Shown piece by piece: positions 31,272 to 40,202 of a stretch of DNA of 64,000 nt. A program made the translations under genes and the position numbers. The DNA is from Streptomyces sp. DH-12 (GTDB taxonomy: Bacteria > Actinomycetota > Actinomycetes > Streptomycetales > Streptomycetaceae). Each line of letters begins with the position of its first letter. Position 1 is the first letter of the stretch. The notes beneath the pieces were generated by a model. The model was given only the letters and a program-made list of their open reading frames with translations, was not told the origin of the DNA and searched no databases. The stretch is taken from assembly GCF_002899455.1 (NCBI RefSeq), contig NZ_PPFB01000001.1:7262501-7326500 (forward strand), in the 5' to 3' direction.

Positions 31272-32519
31272 ATGGCCACGACCCTCGCCGCGGACCGCCC
31301 ACGGCTGTGGGCGCCCGCCCGGCACCGTTCCTTCCGCCTGCTGTGGACGGGGCAGGCGCTCTCCCTGCTCGGCGACGGATTCAGCGTCGTCGCCTTCTCC
31401 TGGATCACCCTGAGCCTGACCGGCTCCACCCTCACCCTGGGCTACGTCCTGGCCTTCCAGGCCGTGCCCCGCGCCCTGCTCACCCTGGTCGGCGGCACCC
31501 TCGGCGACACCTGGTCCACCCGCACCCTCATGGTGGCCTCCAGCTGGACCCGCAGCGCCCTGATGGCCGCCGTCGGCATCGCCGGACTCACCGGACACCT
31601 CACCGTGTGGATGCTGTGCGCGGCGGCCGCCGCGTTCGGCGCCGTCGACGCCTTCTTCCAGCCCGCCCGCGTCTCCATCCTGCCGTCGGTCGTCGACAAG
31701 GAACTGCTCGCCCCGGCCAACGCCCTGCTCGGCGCCGGCGCGCGCACCGCCGCCGTCCTCGGCCCCGCCGTCGGCGGTGTCGTCATCGCCCTCACCGAGG
31801 CGCCGGTCGCCTTCCTCGTCGACGCCGTCTGCTTCGCGCTGTGCGGACTGTGCGTCGCCCGCATCCGCACCCGCCCCCGGCCCGACACGCCCAAGGCCGC
31901 GCCGGAGGAGAAGGGGCCCTCCCTCGGCGCCCGCATCCGCGAAGGCGTCACCTTCACTCTGCGCGACCCGCGTCTGCGCACCATCGTCGCCCTCGACACC
32001 GCGGTCAACTTCTGTTACGCGGGCCCCTTCACGGTCGGCTTCGCCACCCTCGCCGACCAGGTGCTGCGCGGCGGCTCGGCCACCCTCGGCGTCCTCAACG
32101 GCGCCCTGGCCGGTGGCGCGGTCCTCGGCACCCTCGTCGGCGGGGCGGTCGGCGGACGGCCCCGCGTCGGCCTCCTGGTCGCCGGACTCGCCGGCTGGCT
32201 GGGCGCCGGAATGGCCGTCCTCGGCCTCGCCCAGAGCACCCCGGTCGTCATCGCGACCGTCCTCACCATGGGCTTCGCCATCGGCTACCAGGGCGTGTTC
32301 GGACTGAGCTGGATCCAGCGCAACATCCCGCAGGACGTCCTCACCCGCGTCGTCTCCGTCGACATGGTCCTCGGCTACGCCGCCGCCCCCCTGTCGCTGA
32401 TCCTGTGCGGCGCCCTGGCCGGGACGGGACACCTCGCCCTGTTCGGGGTCGTGGCCGCGGTCCTCGCGGTCACCGGGCTCGCGGTGCTCGGATCCCGGGC
32501 GGTGCGGGAGATGCGCTGA
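31272..32519 (+). CDS. MFS transporter (EntS/DHA3-like exporter)
   Basis: 415 residues with about 12 hydrophobic segments. The start FRLLWTGQALSLLGDGFSVV followed by AFSWITLSLTGSTLTLGYVL, and the loop GGTLGDTWSTRTLMVAS, are typical of the EntS-like drug:H+ antiporter group. FFQPARVSILPSVVDKELLA is another family block. It follows the P450 by 36 bp with AAGAGAGG upstream of ATG and is probably the last gene of the NRPS operon, exporting the product. It would provide self-resistance or secretion. Confidence 0.88.
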   Translation: MATTLAADRPRLWAPARHRSFRLLWTGQALSLLGDGFSVVAFSWITLSLTGSTLTLGYVLAFQAVPRALLTLVGGTLGDTWSTRTLMVASSWTRSALMAAVGIAGLTGHLTVWMLCAAAAAFGAVDAFFQPARVSILPSVVDKELLAPANALLGAGARTAAVLGPAVGGVVIALTEAPVAFLVDAVCFALCGLCVARIRTRPRPDTPKAAPEEKGPSLGARIREGVTFTLRDPRLRTIVALDTAVNFCYAGPFTVGFATLADQVLRGGSATLGVLNGALAGGAVLGTLVGGAVGGRPRVGLLVAGLAGWLGAGMAVLGLAQSTPVVIATVLTMGFAIGYQGVFGLSWIQRNIPQDVLTRVVSVDMVLGYAAAPLSLILCGALAGTGHLALFGVVAAVLAVTGLAVLGSRAVREMR

Positions 32520-32536
32520 ACCGGCCCTCGGCCCGT

Positions 32537-35452
32537 TCAGCCCGAGCGCAGGGCGGCCGACCGCGCGCACAGGTCCGCGCGGTTGGCCGCCCCCGTCTTG
32601 GTGATCAGGCTGGCGATGTGCTTCTCCGCCGTCCGGGGCGAGATGAACAGCCGATCCGCGATGTCCTTGTTGCTGAGCCGCTCCGCCAGCAGCCGGAACA
32701 CGTCGAACTCCCGGACCGTCACCCCTTGCGTGCGCAGCTGCTCGGGAATGCCGCTGGTGCCGCTGCGGTGCTGGTGCACCGGGGCGCCCAGACGGCGCAG
32801 CCCCGCCCGGCAGGCGCCGGTGACGGCCGCGATGTCCCGCTCGTGGAAGTGGTGTTCGGCGCGCCGCAGCCAACCCACCGGATCCCCCCAGCCGTCCTGG
32901 TGCGCGGCGTCCGCGATCAGCCGCAGCCCCAGGTGCTGGGCCACCGGATACGGCTCCGCCGCCGCCAGCGCCCGCTCCACGGTGGCCGCCGCGTCCGCGC
33001 CGGCCCCCTCCCGGCCCAGCAGGACGGCCTCGGCGAGGTGGACGAACTGCCGGTTCCAGCGCATGCGGGCCGTCGCCGTCGCCGTGATCTCCGCGTGCCG
33101 GGCCCGGCCGGCGTCACCCTCCAGCACGTCCAGCAGGAGCCCCAGTCCGTGGGTGCCGCCGAGATGGTAGGTGGAGGGGTTGTCCGCCTCCATGGCCTGC
33201 ACCGCCGCCAACTCCTCGCGGGCCAGCTCCCGGTTCTCCTCGAGCAGCGCGCAGAACGCGCCGGCCAGGCCCCTGGTGAGCGGCTCCTCCTGCGAACCGG
33301 CCCCGTCCCACTCGGTGAACGCCGCCAGCGTCGCCTCCATGGCCTGCCGGTCACCGCGGTGCGCCTCCAGCGTGGCCTGCGCCATCACCACGTACCGCAC
33401 GGCCGGGGCCAGCCGCAGCCGGCGCACGACGGCCAGGCACTCCGCGGCGGCGGAACGCGCCGTGTCGTCCCGACCGCGCAGCACGGCGTCCAGGACGAGG
33501 ATGCCGTCGACGGTGTGCACGATGTTCACCGAACCCAGCCGCAACGCCTCCTCACGGGCCGACAGCAGCCCGCCGGTGTCGCCCTCGGCCAGCCAGGCGT
33601 TCCCGCCCATGCGGGTCGCCGCGTACATGCGCTGCAACGGCAGCCGGTGCCGCTCGGCCGCGGACATCGCCTGTCCGAGCATGGCCTCCGACTCCTGCGG
33701 ATCCCGCTCGCGCGCGACCGTGGCGAGCAGTTCCCAGGCCTGGCAGGCGACGATCGGCAGCCCGTGGCGCTCGGCCGTGTCGGCGGCGGAACGGGCCAGC
33801 TTCTCCGCGTGCTGGGTCCGGTCGGGGCCGGGGGTGTCCAGGGCGAGGTAGGCGGCGGTGACGTCCACGGCCGCCGCGGTGGCCTCGTCGGGGGTGCCCG
33901 CCAGCACCTCGCGGGCGCGGAGGACCTGCCGGTTGCCGTCGCTCCACCGCCCCGCCGTGTGCGCCACCTTGGCCAGCCGGGCGTGCAGCGTCGCCAGCCG
34001 GACGGGGCTCAGTCCTTCTCCGCAGAGCGCGTGCAGGTCGTCGACCAGGTCGAAGGCGCGCGCGAAGTCACCGGCCTCGGCGAGCGCGGGGAGAAGGTTC
34101 TCCAGGGCGGCGGCCCGCGCCTGCGGATCACCCCCCTCGGCGAGCAGCGACTCGGCCCGGCTGAGCAGGGTCACCGCCGAGTTCAGGGCGCCCGCGGCCA
34201 GGGCGCGACCACCGGCGTCGGCGTAGAGCAGTCCCGCCTCGACCCGGTCGCCGGCCTCGCAGCGCAGACCGGCCGCCAGCGCACACCAGTCGCCCTCCAG
34301 TGCCGGGTGCAGCTCTTCCACGGCCTGGGCGCCCCGCCGGGCCAGCTCCGCGCGCTGTCCCGGCGTCATCTGCGTGAACAGGGCCTCCAGCGTGGGGGAG
34401 TGGCGGAAGGAGTACCAGTCGGGCGCGGGTTCGTCGGGGACCACCAGGCGGGCGGCGACACCGGCGTGGAGATGGCCCAGCAGGGTCCGGTCGTCGACCC
34501 CGGTGACACGCTGGAGCACCGAGAGCGGGAAACGACGGCCCAGGACCGCGGCGGCCGACATCAGCGTCAGCCCCTGTGCGCCGAGCCGGTCGATCCGGCG
34601 CAGGATGCCGCGCGCCAGCGTTGAGGAAACGTCACGGCGCAGATCGCCGACGGCACGCCAGCCACCGGGACCCTGCACCAGGGTGCCCGAGCCGATCATG
34701 GACTGGAGCAGTTCCTCGACGAGGTAAGGACTGCCCGCACTGTCCTCCCACAGTCGGTCGAGGACCTCGGCGGGGACGTCGCCCGGGCTGTCCACGCCGA
34801 GCTGGGCGGCGATCACCTCGTGCACCTGCGGCCGGGACAGCGGCGGCAGTTCCACCACGGTGGCGGCCCCGCGACGGCGGGCCGACTGCGCGAGGTCCAG
34901 CGCGTCGCTGATGTCGGTGCGCACCGTCGCCACCAGGAGCACGGGCGTGTAGGCCAGGTTGTCGACCAGGTACTCCAGGACGCCGAGCGTCTCGGGGTCG
35001 GCGTCGTGCAGATCCTCCAGGAGCAGCAGCAGCCCCTGGCCGCGGCCGGCCGCGATGAGCAGCCGCAGCACGGCCTCGCCGAGGATGACCATGGAACTGC
35101 TGTCGCGTTCCCCGGTGTCCCAGTCCGGGATCAGCCGCCCCAGCACCGGACGGTAGGGGCCGAGCGCGAGGTCGTCCATGGGATCGCCACCGCGGAACAG
35201 CGACATCAGCGCCTCGGTGAGCGGCCGGAACGGCACGGCGGGACCGGTGGTGCTGCTCCGGCCACGCAGCACCCGCATCCCGGAGCCCACGGCCTGGCCC
35301 ACCGCCTCCGCCGCGAGCCGGGACTTGCCGACCCCGGCCTCGCCGACCAGGAAGACGACGCTGCCCATGCCCTGCCTGGCGTCGGCCAGGGAGCGCTCGA
35401 GCTGGGTGAGTTGGAGGTCCCGCCCGACCAGGGAAGGCGTATGGGAACGCAT
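32537..35452 (-). CDS. Large LuxR-family (LAL) transcriptional regulator
   Basis: 971 residues from ATG 35452; the frame is open to 35587 but the upstream part is low-complexity Arg/Pro. MRSHTPSLVGRDLQLTQLER starts an AAA-like module with Walker A GEAGVGKSR (about 38-46) and a Walker B-like LLLLLEDLHDAD. A long helical repeat region follows. The C-terminus is a LuxR HTH: EFDVFRLLAERLSNKDIADR and FISPRTAEKHIASLITKTGA. LAL proteins are ATP-dependent pathway activators. It converges with the MFS gene (18-bp gap) and is downstream of the peptide and LanM-like genes, so it likely controls this cluster. Confidence 0.92.
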   Translation of the reverse strand: MRSHTPSLVGRDLQLTQLERSLADARQGMGSVVFLVGEAGVGKSRLAAEAVGQAVGSGMRVLRGRSSTTGPAVPFRPLTEALMSLFRGGDPMDDLALGPYRPVLGRLIPDWDTGERDSSSMVILGEAVLRLLIAAGRGQGLLLLLEDLHDADPETLGVLEYLVDNLAYTPVLLVATVRTDISDALDLAQSARRRGAATVVELPPLSRPQVHEVIAAQLGVDSPGDVPAEVLDRLWEDSAGSPYLVEELLQSMIGSGTLVQGPGGWRAVGDLRRDVSSTLARGILRRIDRLGAQGLTLMSAAAVLGRRFPLSVLQRVTGVDDRTLLGHLHAGVAARLVVPDEPAPDWYSFRHSPTLEALFTQMTPGQRAELARRGAQAVEELHPALEGDWCALAAGLRCEAGDRVEAGLLYADAGGRALAAGALNSAVTLLSRAESLLAEGGDPQARAAALENLLPALAEAGDFARAFDLVDDLHALCGEGLSPVRLATLHARLAKVAHTAGRWSDGNRQVLRAREVLAGTPDEATAAAVDVTAAYLALDTPGPDRTQHAEKLARSAADTAERHGLPIVACQAWELLATVARERDPQESEAMLGQAMSAAERHRLPLQRMYAATRMGGNAWLAEGDTGGLLSAREEALRLGSVNIVHTVDGILVLDAVLRGRDDTARSAAAECLAVVRRLRLAPAVRYVVMAQATLEAHRGDRQAMEATLAAFTEWDGAGSQEEPLTRGLAGAFCALLEENRELAREELAAVQAMEADNPSTYHLGGTHGLGLLLDVLEGDAGRARHAEITATATARMRWNRQFVHLAEAVLLGREGAGADAAATVERALAAAEPYPVAQHLGLRLIADAAHQDGWGDPVGWLRRAEHHFHERDIAAVTGACRAGLRRLGAPVHQHRSGTSGIPEQLRTQGVTVREFDVFRLLAERLSNKDIADRLFISPRTAEKHIASLITKTGAANRADLCARSAALRSG

Positions 35453-35593
35453 GAACGCTGATGATAATCGGCCGAGTCGGCCGGGGGCAGGTCGCGCCGG
35501 GGCCGAGGTCAACCGCACATGTGCCGGAGCGAGTCGGACGGGTGCGCGCGACGGCCGGCCGGCGACCGCTGGCCGGCGGTCCGGCAACGCGGC

Positions 35594-35623
35594 GGAGCGG
35601 GCCCGCCGCGGCGAGCCCGCTCC
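35594..35623 (-). terminator. Hairpin after the small peptide gene
   Basis: GGAGCGGGC and GCCCGCTCC pair around a 12-base GC-rich loop, 29 bases past the stop of the peptide gene. It would end the LanM/peptide transcript before the LAL gene. Confidence 0.6.
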
Positions 35624-35651
35624 ATCACGTGGAACGCAGGTGGATGCAGGG

Positions 35652-35867
35652 TCAGTTGGGGGCGGAGACCGAGGTGTCCAGGCTGCTCAGCGTAATGACG
35701 ATGCCACTGGTGAGGACCATGCCGGCCAGCACACGGGCGCGGGCGCAGGCGCGGTTGCGACCGGAGAGCGTGATGCCGCCCACGACGTCCCGCTCGGTGT
35801 GCGCGGTCCCGGCGGACTCGACGGCGGTGAACTCGGCGGAGTCGGCGGCGGCGAGGTGCTGGTCCAT
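35652..35867 (-). CDS. Candidate RiPP precursor peptide for the LanM-like enzyme
   Basis: 71 residues, ATG 35867 with GAAGGGA about 10 bases upstream. The N-terminal half is acidic and leader-like (SAEFTAVESAGTAHTERD) and ends in a double glycine (VVGG, residues 28-31), a common leader cleavage site. The possible core (32-71) has ten Ser/Thr, ending TLSSLDTSVSAPN, but only one Cys (41). A typical lanthipeptide needs several Cys; this one matches the loss of the cyclase active site in the neighbouring LanM-like enzyme. It lies 151 bp downstream of that gene on the same strand. No close precursor family is recognised; it could instead be an unrelated small protein. Confidence 0.6.
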   Translation of the reverse strand: MDQHLAAADSAEFTAVESAGTAHTERDVVGGITLSGRNRACARARVLAGMVLTSGIVITLSSLDTSVSAPN

Positions 35868-36018
35868 GACGGTGGTCCCTTCTGGTGTCCCGTGTGGGCG
35901 CGCGGGTTCGGATCCGGGGAGGTGCCGTGGTGCTGACGAGCGCGGGTGCGAGTGGTGCCGGTGTGACGGGTGGAGCGAGTGGCACGGAAGGTGCGGATGG
36001 GCCGGTGGTCGGGGCGGG

Positions 36019-39000
36019 TCAGTGGTCCGGGTGGTGCAGGAGCAGGACCGACGGGACGGTCCCGGGGTGGGCCAGGCGGAGCAGTCCGTAGCCGATGCCG
36101 GCCAGGCCGGTCATCAGACCGGGGGAGGGGACGTGGTCGGGCGTGGCGCAGCGGTGGCCCTGTGCCTCGACGAGGGCGAGGACGTGACCGGTGTGCCGTC
36201 GCAGCGCCGAACGGGCCGTGCTGTCGCCCTGCCCGGCCAGGACGGTCAGGGCCTCCAGCCGGCCGAGGACGCCCTGCGCGAGGCTGAGGTCGGGACCGAT
36301 GGGAGCGTCCGCGAGCCGCACGGAGGCTTCGAACAGGCTCGCGTCGTCCGGCGGTTCAACCGGGTTCGGCAGCCCGGCGACGGCCCGTCCGGCCAGCCCG
36401 TGCGACCAGGACAGGTCCGCCGGATCGCCGTGGTGCGCACCGGAGTCCAGCAGGGCGACGGCCGAGCGCTCGGCGCGGGCGGCGCACTCGGGACGGTGGC
36501 CCGCGTAGCGCCGCAGCGCCCAGGCGATGCCGGCGGCGCCGTCGGCGAAACCGGCGGACGACGGGAGATCGGAACCGGCCACGGCGGGCGTGACCGGCCC
36601 TTCCCTGCGCGCCTGCGGCAGCAGGTCCGCGACCTGGTCCGCCAGCCGCAGCGCCGCCGGATCACCGGTGGCCTCGTACGCGGCGACCGAGGCGGCCAGG
36701 GCTCCCGCCCGCCCCTGGGCCAGACCGGAGTCGGCGCAGGCCGCCGCCGCGTGCCCCAGAGCGGTGAGCGCGTCCGGCAGACACGCCTCCAGTCCCTCGT
36801 CGAGGAGCCCCGCCAGCCGGACCAGGGCGTACACGATCCCGCCGAGTCCGTCGTAGGCGCCGGGGCCGGCGGCCTCGCTCAGCTCGGGGTCCTCGGCGAG
36901 CGCCTTGAGCAGGGCCGGTAGCGGACGCACCGCCTCGCGGGCCGCCGCGCCGTAGCGTCCCGAGCCGGTGAGCGCCTCGGTGTGGGCGAGGAACAGGGCG
37001 ACTCCGCAGTAGCCCTGGGCCAGGCCCGCCCCCATCGGCAGGACGGCCCAGTGGTCGCCCGACACCCGCTCCAGACCGATCCAGTTGGTGCGGGTGCCGC
37101 CGCGGACCGCGCGGGCCGCGATCTCGTCGGCGATCCCGCAGGCGGCGGCCAGCAGCCGGGACGGGTCCGGCGCCACCGGCGGCACGGGCGCCGGCGCGAG
37201 CTCCGACCGGGGACGGACCAGCGGGGAACTCGCCCCGCGCACCGCGAGGGTGGCCGAGATGACCCACTCCTGGTCGAGGCAGTCGACCTCGTCCATGCGG
37301 CCGATCTTCTCGCGCACCGCGGTCACGGCGGCCACCGGCAGGATGTCGGGCACGCAGGAACCGTCGTCGGCGATCACCGCCGTGCCGGTGGGCCGGTGGG
37401 TGAAGAAGGGGACGTCACCGCGCCACAGCGCCGCCGTCTCGTGCTCGGTGAGCCGCTCGCGCGCCGGGTCCTGCGCGGACTCCGACCACAGCACCGCGAA
37501 CACCCCTTCCCGGGCCAGGGCGTTGCCCAGCAGCGCGGGGTGGGTGGACTCCTCGAGCAGGGTGGCGTACAGCCGGGTCGCGCGGACGATGAGCCGGGCC
37601 GGACGGTCACCCCAGCGGGTCAACGGGCCGTCCTCGCCGACCAGTTCATCGCGGTGGGCGACGATCGCCGCGTAGGCGGCGCGGAACCCCTCCAGCAGGG
37701 CCGCCGTGTGGTCCGTGACGGAGAGAGAAGCGCCGTGCGGCAACGGGTGGTTCTGGGCGGCGGGGCTGGCCAGCGGCCCGCGCACCGCCCGCATCGTGTC
37801 CAGTCCGCTGTCCTCCCAGCGCAGCCCTTCGCTGGGGAAGGTGCCGTCGGTGTCCCGGCCGAGCGCGGAGATGTCCAGCGCGCCGTGCTCCCCGATGAGC
37901 AGGTGCGGGAGCAGGCAGGTGCGGTGGACGGAGGCGGCCAGCGCTTCCGCCGCCGGGTCGGCGCCCGCCGTGAGCGCCTGGCCGAGACCGGTGTGCAGCA
38001 GCGTCTCGGCGTCCACCAGGACCGGCTGGTCACCGTACGCGATGACGTTCTCATAGTGCATGTCGGCGCCGTCCACCGCGTACAGCAGAGCCAGCAGGGC
38101 GCCTTGGCGGCGGTAGAAGGCGTCGGTCTCCGTCACCGAGGAGCACCAGCGGTGCTCGACGAACTCCAGCCAGCCGTGGGACTTCCGGCGCAGCGTGCGC
38201 GGGGTGCGCAGTCCCAGACCGGGGACCTTCGCGTTGAGCCAGGAGACCAGGTCGTCGAGGAGGGCGTGCTGGTCGAGCGGACGGGGCTTGTGGACGAGGC
38301 GGCGGCCGTCCGCGAAGTGCAGGATCGCCACCGACCGGTTCCCCTGGTGGGCGTCGCCGCGGCCGAGGTCGACGCGGACCAGCCGGCCCGGCGTCCGGCC
38401 GTCGAGGAGAGCGGCGACCACGTCCGCGCGGTCGGACCGGAAGCGGGCGACGAGTTCGGCCACGGCCTCCGTCGCGTCCAGCGCGGTCCGGCTCAGCATC
38501 CGCGCCAGGACCGGGTAGGCGGTGAACAGGTCCGACAGCCCGCGCCGGGTGCCGGCCGCCGCGACGAAGGAGGCGAACCGCTCGCGCGGGCCGGCGCCCG
38601 CCAGGCACCCGGAGCGCCGGGCCCGGTGCAGCTCCTGGGTCAGCGTGCGGGCGGCGAGCCGGACCAGCTGGTGGGTCAGACGGCGGGTGAACGCGTCCCG
38701 CCACACGGTGGCCTCGGCGTCCGGGACGCCGGCCGTCCGGTCCGCGAGGCGGGCGGCGGCCGTGGCGACCAGGGGGTGCACGACCGGCGCGAACACGTCG
38801 GGACCCTCGCCGCCGACCCCGGCCTCCGGCAGCCCTTCGGGCGCCGCGGCCAGCACCTCCTCCGCGTACGACGCCCAGTCGGGCTCGCCGGCCCGCTCCG
38901 CCAGACGCTCCGCGGGCTCGGCAGCCAGGGCCGCCGCCGTGGCACCGCCCACACCCAGCCGGTCCAGCCGGAGGGCGAAGCCCTCCGCGTCGCCGACCGC

Positions 39001-39150
39001 CCAGGGCAGCGGCCCGGCGGCGCCGGCCGCGGCGGCCGGCCCGGGGAGCCCGGGGGCGGCGAGCCGCTCTGTGAGGGTCAGCGCCGGGGCCCACCAGGCG
39101 GCGGGGAGTCCGGTGCTCCGGGAGGTCGGGAGGTTGGCGGTGTCGGTCAC
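36019..39150 (-). CDS. LanM-like bifunctional lanthipeptide synthetase with a degenerate cyclase domain
   Basis: 1043 residues from GTG 39150 (VTDTANLPTSRSTGLPAAWW), the usual LanM length and opening; the frame is open further but non-coding in character. The dehydratase half keeps the expected phosphorylation/elimination residues: GDAHQG (D266, H268), LVHKPR (K288), GADMHYEN (D363, H365, N368), VLVDAET (D380, E382) and RATRLY. The LanC-like half has lost its active site. GFxHG is GFADGAAG (D870), the first zinc Cys motif W-C-x-G is WSHG (S916), and the C-H-G pair is A-Q-G (A958, Q959). It should dehydrate Ser/Thr but not form zinc-catalysed thioethers. Partner: the small peptide gene downstream. 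Regulators diverge upstream. Confidence 0.9.
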   Translation of the reverse strand: MTDTANLPTSRSTGLPAAWWAPALTLTERLAAPGLPGPAAAAGAAGPLPWAVGDAEGFALRLDRLGVGGATAAALAAEPAERLAERAGEPDWASYAEEVLAAAPEGLPEAGVGGEGPDVFAPVVHPLVATAAARLADRTAGVPDAEATVWRDAFTRRLTHQLVRLAARTLTQELHRARRSGCLAGAGPRERFASFVAAAGTRRGLSDLFTAYPVLARMLSRTALDATEAVAELVARFRSDRADVVAALLDGRTPGRLVRVDLGRGDAHQGNRSVAILHFADGRRLVHKPRPLDQHALLDDLVSWLNAKVPGLGLRTPRTLRRKSHGWLEFVEHRWCSSVTETDAFYRRQGALLALLYAVDGADMHYENVIAYGDQPVLVDAETLLHTGLGQALTAGADPAAEALAASVHRTCLLPHLLIGEHGALDISALGRDTDGTFPSEGLRWEDSGLDTMRAVRGPLASPAAQNHPLPHGASLSVTDHTAALLEGFRAAYAAIVAHRDELVGEDGPLTRWGDRPARLIVRATRLYATLLEESTHPALLGNALAREGVFAVLWSESAQDPARERLTEHETAALWRGDVPFFTHRPTGTAVIADDGSCVPDILPVAAVTAVREKIGRMDEVDCLDQEWVISATLAVRGASSPLVRPRSELAPAPVPPVAPDPSRLLAAACGIADEIAARAVRGGTRTNWIGLERVSGDHWAVLPMGAGLAQGYCGVALFLAHTEALTGSGRYGAAAREAVRPLPALLKALAEDPELSEAAGPGAYDGLGGIVYALVRLAGLLDEGLEACLPDALTALGHAAAACADSGLAQGRAGALAASVAAYEATGDPAALRLADQVADLLPQARREGPVTPAVAGSDLPSSAGFADGAAGIAWALRRYAGHRPECAARAERSAVALLDSGAHHGDPADLSWSHGLAGRAVAGLPNPVEPPDDASLFEASVRLADAPIGPDLSLAQGVLGRLEALTVLAGQGDSTARSALRRHTGHVLALVEAQGHRCATPDHVPSPGLMTGLAGIGYGLLRLAHPGTVPSVLLLHHPDH

Positions 39151-39588
39151 GAGAAAAAGGTCCCAGACCTCCCGCGCCCCCACATGGGTAACCGTCCCCC
39201 ATATTCTCCCCGGCCCCTCCCCACGGGCGGGGGTACGGGGGACGGCGCGAGGAAACCGCGGACGGGAGGGCGTCCCCCTACGGGCGCGCGTGACGCGCGG
39301 CCCGCGGGCGCGACGGGCCGTGCGGGCAGGAGACGGGCACCCGGACGGGTGCGCGTCCCCCCATGCCCACCCCAGAGGGCCGGTCGGCGCCGCCCCCGGG
39401 CCCCACTGGGCCGTCGCCTCCGCCCGGCCGCCCGCCCCACCCCCACGACCCGGGCGCACCCGGCGCGCAAATGTGGGGTCCGTCTACCGATGCCCCGGCG
39501 GTCACGGGGACGGCACGGTGTTCCCAAGTCCCCACGCCAGACCGCCCGCTCAGTCGAAGGGGCGCACGAACTTCCAAGGAGCAGCAGA
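39151..39588. promoter_or_regulatory. Divergent promoter region
   Basis: A 438-bp gap between the LanM-like gene (leftward) and the two LuxR-type genes (rightward). It must carry promoters for both units. It is GC-rich with runs such as GCCCGCGGGC but I see no clear operator. Frames crossing it are composition artefacts. Confidence 0.5.
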
Positions 39589-40202
39589 TGGGAGCACCCG
39601 TACCTGTCAGTGTGGTCGCACTCGACCCGGTGCTGGAGGCAGGCATCCGCGCGACCCTGCTCGTCCGGCCCGAACTGACCGTGTGCGAACCCGCCGACGC
39701 GCGGGTCGCCGTCCTCACCGTCGACCGCCTCGGCCCCGCCGAGCTGGACATGGTGCGCACCACCCGCACCCAGCCCCACCGCCCCGCCGTCGTCCTGGTC
39801 GCGGGCGCCCTCGCCTCCGGAGACGTCCTGCATGCCCTTGCCGCCGGCGCCCGGGGCCTGTTGCTGCGCCGCGAGGCCGACGCCTCCCGCCTCGCCCACG
39901 CGGTGCTGGCGGCCGCGCGCGACGACTGCACCCTGCCACCCGGCCTGCTGGAGGAGCTGCTGGACCAACCGGAAGCTCCCGTGCGCGGCTCCGGCGGCGG
40001 CTGGAGCGAGGGCATGCTGTCCGAGCGGGAACGGTCGGTGCTGCGCCTGGTGGCGGACGGCCACGAGACGGCGGAGATCGCCCAGCGGCTCGCCTACTCG
40101 CCCCGCACCGTCACCACCGTCGTGCACGACATCACCCAGCGCTTCCGGCTGCGCAACCGCGCCCACGCGGTCGCCTACGCGCTCCGGGCGGGCCTGCTGT
40201 GA
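39589..40202 (+). CDS. LuxR-type (NarL-like) regulator with atypical receiver
   Basis: 204 residues, ATG 39589 after AAGGAG. The N-terminal half imitates a receiver domain (VSVVALDPVLEAGIRATLLV, AVLTVDRLGPAELDMVRT), but the phosphoacceptor region does not show the usual acidic pocket, so phosphorylation is doubtful. The C-terminal HTH is clear: LSERERSVLRLVADGHETAE and AQRLAYSPRTVTTVVHDITQ, ending AVAYALRAGLL. It overlaps the next regulator gene by four bases. Such paired orphan regulators are likely to control the adjacent LanM/peptide or LanB genes. Confidence 0.85.

Noticed and set aside
39151..39459. N-terminal extension of the LanM-like protein to an upstream start
   Set aside because: The added 103 residues are Arg/Pro/Gly-rich, and LanM homologues begin near the Trp-rich segment coded just after GTG 39150.
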